A stretch of 24,373 nucleotides of DNA from Chloroflexota bacterium (GTDB lineage Bacteria > Chloroflexota > Ktedonobacteria > Ktedonobacterales > Ktedonobacteraceae), in contig CADDYT010000093.1 in NCBI GenBank assembly GCA_902810755.1, positions 1-24,373 of the forward strand, written 5' to 3'. A program made the translations under genes and the position numbers. This document shows, piece after piece, positions 1 through 6,121 of the stretch. The notes under the pieces were generated by a model. The model was not told where the DNA came from. It saw only the letters and a list, made by a program, of their open reading frames with translations, and ran no database searches. Each line of letters begins with the position of its first letter. The stretch's first letter is position 1.

Positions 1-17
1 AATCCCGCTCAAACTCC

Positions 18-46
18 TTGACGAGAATGGTCAAGTATGCTATCAT
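18..46 (+). promoter_or_regulatory. Promoter of tRNA-Lys
   Basis: TTGACG at 18-23 and TATCAT at 41-46 are separated by 17 nt. A TGC just before the -10 gives an extended -10. The predicted start lies about 9 nt upstream of the tRNA, which fits a stable-RNA promoter. Confidence 0.75.
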
Positions 47-61
47 AACACCTGTCAGTTG

Positions 62-133
62 GGGCAGCTAGCTCAACGGTAGAGCAAGTGACTCTTAATC
101 ACTAGGTTCAGGGTTCGAATCCCTGGCTGCTCA
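62..133 (+). tRNA. tRNA-Lys (anticodon CTT)
   Basis: A full cloverleaf can be folded. The acceptor is 62-68 with 126-132 (one G-U pair), the D arm 71-85, the anticodon stem 87-91/99-103 with a CTCTTAA loop (anticodon CTT at 94-96), and the T arm 109-125 with loop TTCGAAT. The discriminator is A133. The next bases are CCG, so the CCA end is not fully encoded and must be completed after transcription. It decodes AAG. Confidence 0.95.
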
Positions 134-195
134 CCGAGCAATCTCCTGGATCGCTCGCATTATCGATCAATCACAACTGATTCACTGGTAACCCG

Positions 196-230
196 GGGAT
201 GAGAGCATTGCTCTCATCCCTTCCTTTTTT
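196..230 (+). terminator. Rho-independent terminator after tRNA-Lys
   Basis: A perfect 11-bp stem (196-206 with 210-220, loop ATT) is followed by TTCCTTTTTT at 221-230. Confidence 0.85.
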
Positions 231-265
231 CCTCCGCTTTCTCCTGACTCTTTTTCCTATCCCCC

Positions 266-294
266 TTGATTTTTTGTCCCGACCAGAGTAGTAT
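266..294 (+). promoter_or_regulatory. Promoter of the arsR/acyltransferase operon
   Basis: TTGATT (266-271) and TAGTAT (289-294) are separated by 17 nt. The predicted start is near 300, inside the left arm of the inverted repeat at 299-325, so a protein bound there would block transcription. Confidence 0.6.
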
Positions 295-298
295 ATAA

Positions 299-325
299 AT
301 AAAGATTTATGAAACAAATCTTTAT
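299..325. promoter_or_regulatory. Perfect inverted repeat, candidate ArsR operator
   Basis: ATAAAGATTT (299-308) is the exact reverse complement of AAATCTTTAT (316-325), with a 7-nt spacer. ArsR/SmtB proteins are dimers that bind AT-rich inverted repeats over their own promoters. The repeat sits at the predicted transcription start, 30 bp upstream of the arsR start codon. That it is autoregulated is inferred from position. Confidence 0.6.
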
Positions 326-355
326 GTGATGGATAGGTGTTCGCGCGGAGAAGGT

Positions 356-715
356 ATGATGATTGACTGGCGCGAATTGAAACAGATGACGAGGGCGCTG
401 GCCGACGTGGCCCGCCTGACCATCGTGTATCATCTCGCCCATGAAGATGAGATTACGGTGACCGAACTCACTACGCGACTGGGCATCAGCCAGCCGCTGG
501 TATCGTGGCACCTGCGCAAATTGCGCCGCGCCGGGCTGATCTCCACGCGCCGCGCCGGGCGGCAGGTCTATTGCTCCCTCAACAGGCAGCGTTTTCAGGC
601 GTGCCTGCAAAGCCTGGAGCAACTTGCCGATCCCCGTCTCCGGATCGAATCGCCGCCGACGGGGGAAACGCTTATCGAGATAGAAGCAGCAGCAGAAGTT
701 GTGCTGGAGGAATAA
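356..715 (+). CDS. ArsR-family winged-helix transcriptional repressor
   Basis: This 119-aa protein has the compact ArsR fold. The recognition helix-turn-helix is at about residues 33-61 (LTTRLGISQPLVSWHLRKL), followed by a beta wing at 62-76 (GRQVYCSLN). The classical metal-binding CxC motif of ArsR/SmtB in helix 3 is absent, so the signal is probably not arsenic or zinc through that site; Cys73 and Cys83 are the only cysteines. I chose ATG 356 (or 359) because GGAG at 347-350 lies 5-8 nt upstream. An upstream GTG at 326 is in frame but has no ribosome site and overlaps the candidate operator. The stop codon directly abuts the GTG of the next gene, so the two are co-transcribed. It probably represses its own lipid-gene operon; the ligand is unknown. 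Confidence 0.85.
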   Translation: MMIDWRELKQMTRALADVARLTIVYHLAHEDEITVTELTTRLGISQPLVSWHLRKLRRAGLISTRRAGRQVYCSLNRQRFQACLQSLEQLADPRLRIESPPTGETLIEIEAAAEVVLEE

Positions 716-1609
716 GTGTCTTCAGTGTACTGGCTGGCGCGCGCCGGTTGCGCGCTGGCGCAATGGACGCCGCGCGGCCTGCGGCACGGGGTTGGCAGCA
801 TGGCGGGCGCGCTCAGCTATGTCGGCTGGCGCGAGAAACGCCTGGTGACGCAGCGCAATATGGCACAGGTCAGCGGCCTGCCCGTCGATCATCCCCGCGT
901 GCGCCATCTCGCCTTCGCGTCCTGGTATAACTACGGACGCTATGCCGCCGACTTCCTGTACTTCCCGCAGGTCGATGGCGCGCAACTGCAACGAGAGGGA
1001 ATTGATCTGAGCCAGGGGGTCAGTTCCTGGGTGGAGTATGCCGAGGCCGCCTTCAAGCCGGGGCGCGGCGCCATTATGGTCACGGCCCATTTCGGCAACT
1101 GGGACTTCGCCGGGGCCATCTTTGCCCGACGCTATCCCCTTTCCGCCGTAGCCGAGACGTTCAGCGACGAGCGGCTCAATACCCTGTTGCAGAACCAGCG
1201 CATTCAGAAGGGCATCGGCATCTTGCCGATGGAAGGCTCGGCCCGGCGCATCCTGCGTGCGCTGCAACAGAACCAGTTTGTCGCCATCGTCGCCGATCGG
1301 CCCGTCTCCGCCGACGAGGGGGTGCCGATTACCTTTTTCGGGCGCAGAACCTACGTGCCGGCAGGCCCCGCCGCCCTTGCGCTCAAAACCGGGGCCGCCC
1401 TCATGCCCGGCTTTGTCTGGTATGGCGCGCACCATCGCTGCTACCTGCGCGCCTTCCCGCCCATCTTTCCTGAGGAGGCAAAGGGCAAGGGCAAAGAAGT
1501 GGCCCTCGCCTGCCTGACGCAGCGTGTGTACGACGCTTTAGAAGAGATGGTGCGCGAGTGGCCGACGCAGTGGTATATGTTCCGTCCATTCTGGCCGGAG
1601 CAGGGGTAA
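716..1609 (+). CDS. LPLAT-family acyltransferase (HtrB/LpxL/PatA-like), copy 1
   Basis: This 297-aa protein belongs to the lysophospholipid acyltransferase family. These membrane-associated enzymes move an acyl chain from acyl-CoA or acyl-ACP to a hydroxyl of a lipid or glycolipid. The catalytic HX4D motif is His125-Phe-Gly-Asn-Trp-Asp130, and a second block (DRPVSADEGVPITFFG, then the YVPAGPAALALKTGA segment) is the acceptor-binding region typical of HtrB-type enzymes. The GTG start at 716 follows the arsR stop without a gap, with GGAGG at 706-710. There is no lipid A pathway in the window. Near a PimA-like transferase and a CDP-alcohol phosphatidyltransferase, a PatA-like role (acylating a phosphatidylinositol mannoside or similar glycolipid) is the better inference. 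Substrate not provable from sequence. Confidence 0.85.
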   Translation: MSSVYWLARAGCALAQWTPRGLRHGVGSMAGALSYVGWREKRLVTQRNMAQVSGLPVDHPRVRHLAFASWYNYGRYAADFLYFPQVDGAQLQREGIDLSQGVSSWVEYAEAAFKPGRGAIMVTAHFGNWDFAGAIFARRYPLSAVAETFSDERLNTLLQNQRIQKGIGILPMEGSARRILRALQQNQFVAIVADRPVSADEGVPITFFGRRTYVPAGPAALALKTGAALMPGFVWYGAHHRCYLRAFPPIFPEEAKGKGKEVALACLTQRVYDALEEMVREWPTQWYMFRPFWPEQG

Positions 1610-1622
1610 ATTACCGGATGTT

Positions 1623-1659
1623 TACCTTCCTCTAAAACAGGCATAACGGAGGGAAGGTA
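1623..1659 (+). repeat. Imperfect hairpin between the two acyltransferase genes
   Basis: TACCTTCC (1623-1630) pairs with GGAAGGTA (1652-1659) around a 21-nt loop. It lies in the 101-nt gap between the genes. No T-tract follows, so it is not a convincing terminator; it may be an mRNA-processing or stability element. Confidence 0.35.
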
Positions 1660-1710
1660 CGATAGAGGAGAGAGACAGACGTTGGTGTTGATGAAGAGAG
1701 ACAGGAAGAC

Positions 1711-2658
1711 ATGTATTATCTGCTCCGGCTGGCGGCAAGCCTGATCCCGCGCCTGCCCCGGCGGCTGGTCTCCTGGCTGGGCGTCGTCGTCGGCTTCATC
1801 GCCTGGTTGTTCGCAGGCAAGGCGCGGCGGCAGGCCGACGAAAACATGCTGCATGTCCTCGGCAGCCAGGACGGACAAAGCAGGGAGTTCCTGCGCACGA
1901 GGGCCGGGCGCAAACGCCTGCGCCGGGTTGTGCGCGGCATGTTTCGCCAGAACGTCAGCAACTACCTGAATCTCTTCCTGTTGCCTTCGCTCAAAGCGGA
2001 GACCATCCTGCAAAGCATGCAGGTGCGTGGCCTTGAGCATTTACAACAGGCGCTGGCAGGTGGCAAGGGCGTCATCTTCTTCTCGGCCCATCTCGGCCCC
2101 TTTGATTACCTGATCCAGTGGCTCGCCATTCAGGGGTATGAGGTGACGATCCCTGTCGAACACCTTGCCGATCGGCGCGTCCTTGAGCTGGTGTTGCGCC
2201 TGCGCCGCAGCAAAGGTATCCAGTACGTGCCGCTGGGCGGTAGCGCGGCCCTGCGAGCGATGCTCCAGACGCTGCGCAAAAACCAGATTGTGATGATTAC
2301 CGCCGACAGGGCGGTGCAGGGCGAAAGCGCGCTCGTCCCATTCTTCGGCGCGCCCGCCCGTCTGCCCCTGGGCATCGCCGAACTGGCGCAGCGAACCGGC
2401 GCGCCCGTTCTTGGCGGATTCGGCTGGCGCAGCGAGCGCCGAGAGGAGCCGCGACTGGTTGGCGAGATCGTTCCCGTTTCGTCGGCTCTGCCGCCGGAGC
2501 AGCGCAACCAGATCGAGCCATTGCAGCGAAGCATCGTCTCCTGCATGGAGCGGTTCATCGGCGCGCACCCCGACCAGTGGGTCGTCTTCGCCCCGGTCTG
2601 GGCCGCTGAAGCAGCCACAGAAAAGCAGTTACAGGCAAAAGCACTGGAGAAGGAATAG
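1711..2658 (+). CDS. LPLAT-family acyltransferase (HtrB/LpxL/PatA-like), copy 2
   Basis: This 315-aa protein is a second LPLAT enzyme. The HX4D motif is His127-Leu-Gly-Pro-Phe-Asp132. The later block ITADRAVQGESALVPFFG followed by LPLGIAELAQRTGAPVLGG matches the acceptor-binding motifs of the family, and a hydrophobic N-terminal segment (about residues 13-35) probably inserts in the membrane. It is clearly diverged from copy 1, so it is an old paralogue and not a recent duplication. Two acyl transfers in one operon would fit sequential acylation of one glycolipid (for example on mannose and on inositol). AGGAAG at 1703-1708 precedes ATG 1711. The stop is followed after one base by the ATG of the PHP gene, which shows tight coupling. 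Confidence 0.85.
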   Translation: MYYLLRLAASLIPRLPRRLVSWLGVVVGFIAWLFAGKARRQADENMLHVLGSQDGQSREFLRTRAGRKRLRRVVRGMFRQNVSNYLNLFLLPSLKAETILQSMQVRGLEHLQQALAGGKGVIFFSAHLGPFDYLIQWLAIQGYEVTIPVEHLADRRVLELVLRLRRSKGIQYVPLGGSAALRAMLQTLRKNQIVMITADRAVQGESALVPFFGAPARLPLGIAELAQRTGAPVLGGFGWRSERREEPRLVGEIVPVSSALPPEQRNQIEPLQRSIVSCMERFIGAHPDQWVVFAPVWAAEAATEKQLQAKALEKE

Positions 2659-2659
2659 C

Positions 2660-3475
2660 ATGACCACAAAAAGACGCAAGCATACAATTACACGACTGGA
2701 GAGCCAGGGGACGGCGATGCTGGAGAAACGCCGACAGATGACTGCGCAGCAGGCGCTTGACTTCGGCAAGCTCGGTAGCGCCGACCTGCATATGCATAGC
2801 ACCTATAGCGACGGCCTCGCCACCATCGAACAAATCCTGGAGCATGTCCAGCATCACACCACGCTGGATGTGATTGCTATTACCGACCACGATGTGATAG
2901 AAGGTTCATTGAAGGCCCGCGACCTCTGGGCAAAAGGCTCGTATCGGTTTGACTTTATCGTGGGCGAGGAAATTAGCACAAAACAGGGTCATATGCTTGC
3001 GCTGTTCATTGAGAAACGCATTCAGCCGGGCCTGAGCATGGAGCGTTCGATAGAGCTGGTGCATGAGCAGGGCGGGCTGGCAATTGTGGCGCACCCGCTC
3101 AATCCCATTTTTCGCCACAGTTGCCCTCGCTCAGTCCTCGATCGCATTCACGCGCACAACGATGTCTGGCTGGACGGCATCGAGACCTGGAACGCCAGCT
3201 TCTGCGGCATCGGGGCTAACCGCATCGCCATGCATGTCAACCGCGCAGTCTACGGCTGGGCCGAGGTAGGCAATAGCGATGCCCATACGCTGACCGCCAT
3301 CGGGCGCGGCTGCACCTGGTTCGAGGGCAAAACGGCGCAGGATGTACGCGCTACCATTGAAGCAGGCCTGAGCGCACCCGGTGGCCATCTCTGGCGCGTG
3401 CAAGATTACCTGCAACTCGCGCAATTTCATATAAATAAACACGACCCTCGAAACCGCAGACAGCGCGCAGCGTAA
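2660..3475 (+). CDS. PHP-domain metal-dependent phosphoesterase (YciV/TrpH type)
   Basis: This 271-aa protein has a complete PHP active site: DLHMH (Asp42, His44, His46), TDHD (75-78), GEE (Glu103), His111, AHP (His145) and NSDAH (Asp207, His209). The trinuclear metal site is therefore intact and the enzyme should be active. Family members hydrolyse phosphoesters such as histidinol phosphate, 3',5'-nucleoside bisphosphates or short RNA; this small stand-alone form is closest to YciV/TrpH. Start ATG 2660 overlaps the ribosome site GGAGAAGGA of the upstream gene's end. The reading frame stays open upstream into the acyltransferase gene, but that part is out-of-frame coding and was discarded. 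Its place within a lipid operon suggests a phosphorylated lipid or inositol intermediate as substrate; this is inference. Confidence 0.85.
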   Translation: MTTKRRKHTITRLESQGTAMLEKRRQMTAQQALDFGKLGSADLHMHSTYSDGLATIEQILEHVQHHTTLDVIAITDHDVIEGSLKARDLWAKGSYRFDFIVGEEISTKQGHMLALFIEKRIQPGLSMERSIELVHEQGGLAIVAHPLNPIFRHSCPRSVLDRIHAHNDVWLDGIETWNASFCGIGANRIAMHVNRAVYGWAEVGNSDAHTLTAIGRGCTWFEGKTAQDVRATIEAGLSAPGGHLWRVQDYLQLAQFHINKHDPRNRRQRAA

Positions 3476-3553
3476 TAGAATATGATATGAGTAGCCGGAA
3501 AAGCTTGAGACGGCAGGAAGTTTTCTCATAACGAGAGAAAAACGGAAAGGGGG

Positions 3554-3612
3554 CGTGCGTTCCTCGGTCCTTCCAGGAGAAAACCTGAAGGGCCTCAGAG
3601 CTTCCACGCACG
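3554..3612 (+). promoter_or_regulatory. Nested hairpin in the leader of the GT4 gene
   Basis: The outer stem CGTGCGT (3554-3560) pairs exactly with ACGCACG (3606-3612). It encloses an imperfect 11-bp stem (3566-3577 with 3584-3594; one G-U pair, one bulge) with loop AGAAAA. The structure ends 9 nt before the GTG start at 3622, where no Shine-Dalgarno is visible. No known riboswitch class was recognised. Confidence 0.4.
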
Positions 3613-3621
3613 ACTGACAGT

Positions 3622-4800
3622 GTGAAAATAGGTCTGATATCACCATATGACTGGAGTTATCCGGGTGGCGTGCGCGATCACGTGCGCCATCTCGCCGACG
3701 AGTTTATTGCCGTCGGCCACGATGTGCGCATCCTGGCTCCGGCCTCCGGCAAAAAGGGCAAACTGCTTGAGCCGAACGTCTACAAAATGGGGGGAACTAC
3801 CCCCGTGCCGATCAACGGCTCTATTGCGCGCATCACGTTGAATCCCGTGCTGGGGCGGCATGTGCGCCGCGTCCTGCAGCGCGAGCGGTTCGACGTCGTC
3901 CACCTGCACGAGCCACTGCTCCCCGGCCTCTCACTGACGGTGCTGCGCTTCTCGCGCGCCCTCAACGTCGGCACCTTCCACGCCTTCGCGCGTGCAGGCA
4001 TGACCTCTACCCCCTATCTGGCCTATGCCTCCGCCTACCCGTTCCTGCGCCGCTACTTTCAGCGGCTCGCCGGGCGCATCGCCGTCTCTCCGGCGGCCTA
4101 CAATTTCGTCTCTCACTACTTTGAAGGCGATTATCGCATCATTCCCAACGGCGTGAACCTGGAGAATTTTAGCCCGTCCGTCCTGCCTTTCCCGCAATAT
4201 ATGGATGGCAAGCAGAATATTCTTTTCGTGGGCCGGTTTGAGAAGCGCAAAGGGGCCAAATTCCTGCTGCGCGCCATTCCCCTGCTGCGCGAACGCTTCC
4301 CCGACACCCGCTTCATCTTCGTTGGCGAAGGCCGCCTGCGCAGCGGCTTTCAGCAGTTTGTCGAGCGTCACGGCTGGCAGGATGTCATCTTTACCGGCTA
4401 TGTCCCCGACGAGGACAAGCCGCGTTACTTTGCCAGCGCCCATGTCTTCTGCGCCCCCGCCACCGGCGGCGAAAGCCTGGGCATTGTTCTGCTGGAAGCG
4501 ATGGCCAGCGGAACCCCCGTCGTCGCTACCGATATCGAAGGCTATGCTACCGTTGTGCGCGACGGCGTTGATGGCTTGCTCGTCCCACCGCGCGACAGTG
4601 AGGCCCTTGCCTTCTCTATTGGCCGCCTGCTCCAGAACGAGCCGCTACGCCGACAACTGGCCCGCAATGGCCAGCAAACCGCCCGCCAGTACGCCTGGCC
4701 CCAGGTCGCTCGCCGCGTCCTCGACTACTATGCCGAGCTACTCGCTGAGGGCGCTGCGTATGAGGTTGTACGCCATGCCAGTTCGCGTACATTTTTATAG
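3622..4800 (+). CDS. GT4-family glycosyltransferase, PimA-like (phosphatidylinositol mannosyltransferase type)
   Basis: This 392-aa GT-B fold enzyme has an N-terminal acceptor domain (about 1-190), opening KIGLISPYDWSYPGGVRDHV as in PimA. The C-terminal nucleotide-sugar domain has GRFEKRKG (204-211) and the EX7E motif Glu284-SLGIVLL-Glu292 followed by EAMASGTPVVA. The TFHAF (His120) and HLHEP (95-99) motifs also match PimA-type enzymes. Such enzymes transfer mannose from GDP-mannose to the inositol of phosphatidylinositol at the inner membrane face. The neighbouring CDP-alcohol phosphatidyltransferase and acyltransferases complete the same set found around mycobacterial pimA. The start is GTG 3622, since the protein family begins exactly here; no clear ribosome site precedes it. 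Sugar and acceptor are inferred, and another glycolipid is possible. Confidence 0.8.
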   Translation: MKIGLISPYDWSYPGGVRDHVRHLADEFIAVGHDVRILAPASGKKGKLLEPNVYKMGGTTPVPINGSIARITLNPVLGRHVRRVLQRERFDVVHLHEPLLPGLSLTVLRFSRALNVGTFHAFARAGMTSTPYLAYASAYPFLRRYFQRLAGRIAVSPAAYNFVSHYFEGDYRIIPNGVNLENFSPSVLPFPQYMDGKQNILFVGRFEKRKGAKFLLRAIPLLRERFPDTRFIFVGEGRLRSGFQQFVERHGWQDVIFTGYVPDEDKPRYFASAHVFCAPATGGESLGIVLLEAMASGTPVVATDIEGYATVVRDGVDGLLVPPRDSEALAFSIGRLLQNEPLRRQLARNGQQTARQYAWPQVARRVLDYYAELLAEGAAYEVVRHASSRTFL

Positions 4801-4850
4801 TTTCTCGTAAATTCTCCAGGAAAACGCTAGTCCAATGGCGCGAAGTATGG

Positions 4851-4856
4851 TACAAT
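4851..4856 (+). promoter_or_regulatory. -10 element giving a possibly leaderless mRNA
   Basis: TACAAT (4851-4856) ends 6 nt before the ATG at 4863, so transcription would start at or next to the start codon. No good -35 is visible, and no Shine-Dalgarno precedes this gene, which agrees with leaderless initiation. Confidence 0.4.
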
Positions 4857-4862
4857 AGAGAC

Positions 4863-5732
4863 ATGTTTAGCAGACGTATTCAGCAACAGGTTCGGCACCT
4901 GGTCTCTCTGATGATTCGGCCTCTGGCTCGCTCAGGTGTCACACCCAATACCCTGACCGTTCTCGGACTGCTGATCAGTATAGTGACAGCGGTGGTAGTT
5001 GCTCAGGGCTTTCTCCTGACGGCTGGCTTGCTGGTACTGTTTGCTGGAATCTTTGACATGTTCGATGGGGCGATGGCGCGCGTCAGTAACACCGCCACCA
5101 CCTTTGGCGCCTTTATCGACTCGACGCTTGATCGCTATTCGGAAAGCATTATTCTGTTCGGGTTGCTCTTTTATACTTTGCAGCGGCCCATGCTGCATGA
5201 TACCCTGTGGCCGCTTGCACCTGAGCAACAGTGGATGATCGCCCTGATTTTTTTTGCGGCGGTCGGCTCGTTGATGGTCAGCTATGCGAAAGCGCGCGCC
5301 GAAGGTCTGGGCTTAGAGTGTAAAACCGGTCTGCTGGCTCGCCCCGAACGTGTCGTCATCCTGGCTCTTGGTCTCTTGCTCAGCGGGTTTTTCCCCGCTG
5401 CTCTGCCCTGGGCGCTGGCGCTGCTTGCCATTTTCTCAAATGTGACCGCTATCGAGCGCATTGCTTTTGTCTGGCTGATTACCGGTCGCGCCGCCCGCGC
5501 GCAGCAGGCGAGTCCGGCTGCTGATGTTCAAGCCAGCTTTCTCGAGCGCGGGCCTGGGAGCGGCTACCTATCCAATAGCCACGATGGCTTTGTTGGTCAT
5601 GATGGGCAACGCCCGACCACTACGGAAAATCGCACCGTGACACCGTCCCTTGAGACGAACGAAGCCGCTGACCCTTCCGTTCGTCCTGTGCCTTCCCGTG
5701 TTCCGCCGTTCACGGGTGGAGCGCAAGAGTGA
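4863..5732 (+). CDS. CDP-alcohol phosphatidyltransferase (PgsA/phosphatidylinositol-phosphate synthase type)
   Basis: This 289-aa integral membrane enzyme carries the full CDP-OH-P signature with all four aspartates: Asp65-x2-Asp68-Gly-x2-Ala-Arg73, then Gly82, Asp86 and Asp90. It displaces CMP from CDP-diacylglycerol with an alcohol. The catalytic domain with about six helices covers residues 1-215. A hydrophilic, probably disordered tail of about 70 residues follows and is not part of the family. The neighbouring PimA-like and PatA-like genes suggest inositol (or inositol 3-phosphate) as the acceptor, as in actinobacterial PgsA1; glycerol phosphate cannot be excluded from sequence alone. 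ATG 4863 is 62 nt after the GT4 stop and appears to have its own -10. Confidence 0.85.
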   Translation: MFSRRIQQQVRHLVSLMIRPLARSGVTPNTLTVLGLLISIVTAVVVAQGFLLTAGLLVLFAGIFDMFDGAMARVSNTATTFGAFIDSTLDRYSESIILFGLLFYTLQRPMLHDTLWPLAPEQQWMIALIFFAAVGSLMVSYAKARAEGLGLECKTGLLARPERVVILALGLLLSGFFPAALPWALALLAIFSNVTAIERIAFVWLITGRAARAQQASPAADVQASFLERGPGSGYLSNSHDGFVGHDGQRPTTTENRTVTPSLETNEAADPSVRPVPSRVPPFTGGAQE

Positions 5733-6121
5733 GCTTAACGGCGTAGAGAAGTTTTGGACCGGAGTATTCACAACAAGAGAAGCGCAGCGGTATACCACCT
5801 GCTTGAGAATAGACAGCGTACTGAGAGGTAAGGGCGGATCAGCGTTTCGTTTCCGCCCATCGTATCGACTTGTCCGGGAATGCATAACGCGGATCGGTGT
5901 GAGGCAACATACAGGAGCAAGCGAGGCGAGGCGCGAGGTTTTCCGAAAAAAGCACGCTCTCTCCGCACTTGAACCGAACACCCGTTATGCGCGATATACT
6001 CAGCAGAGAAGACGATAGGCGTAAACAGAAAAGTATTGTTCTTTGCCCACCTTCGCCTGCATATTCTCACCGGCGAATGGCTTCCCTGCGCTCCGGTCCC
6101 GAGCTGAGACTGGAGATCTTA
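5733..6121. other. 389-bp intergenic region before the NYN gene
   Basis: No credible gene is seen. It contains a 7-bp hairpin (GGGCGGA 5832-5838 with TCCGCCC 5852-5858) and a long-range inverted repeat (GCATAACG 5882-5889 with CGTTATGC 5983-5990, plus GGTGT 5896-5900 with ACACC 5978-5982). A TATACT at 5995-6000 follows and could be a -10; the only -35-like TTGAAC (5969-5974) is 20 nt away, which is long. Transcription of the NYN gene probably starts here. Confidence 0.4.

Noticed and set aside
5969..6121. Upstream extension of the NYN protein from a TTG codon
   Set aside because: GTG 6122 has a well-placed GGAG; the extension has no ribosome site and unlike composition.
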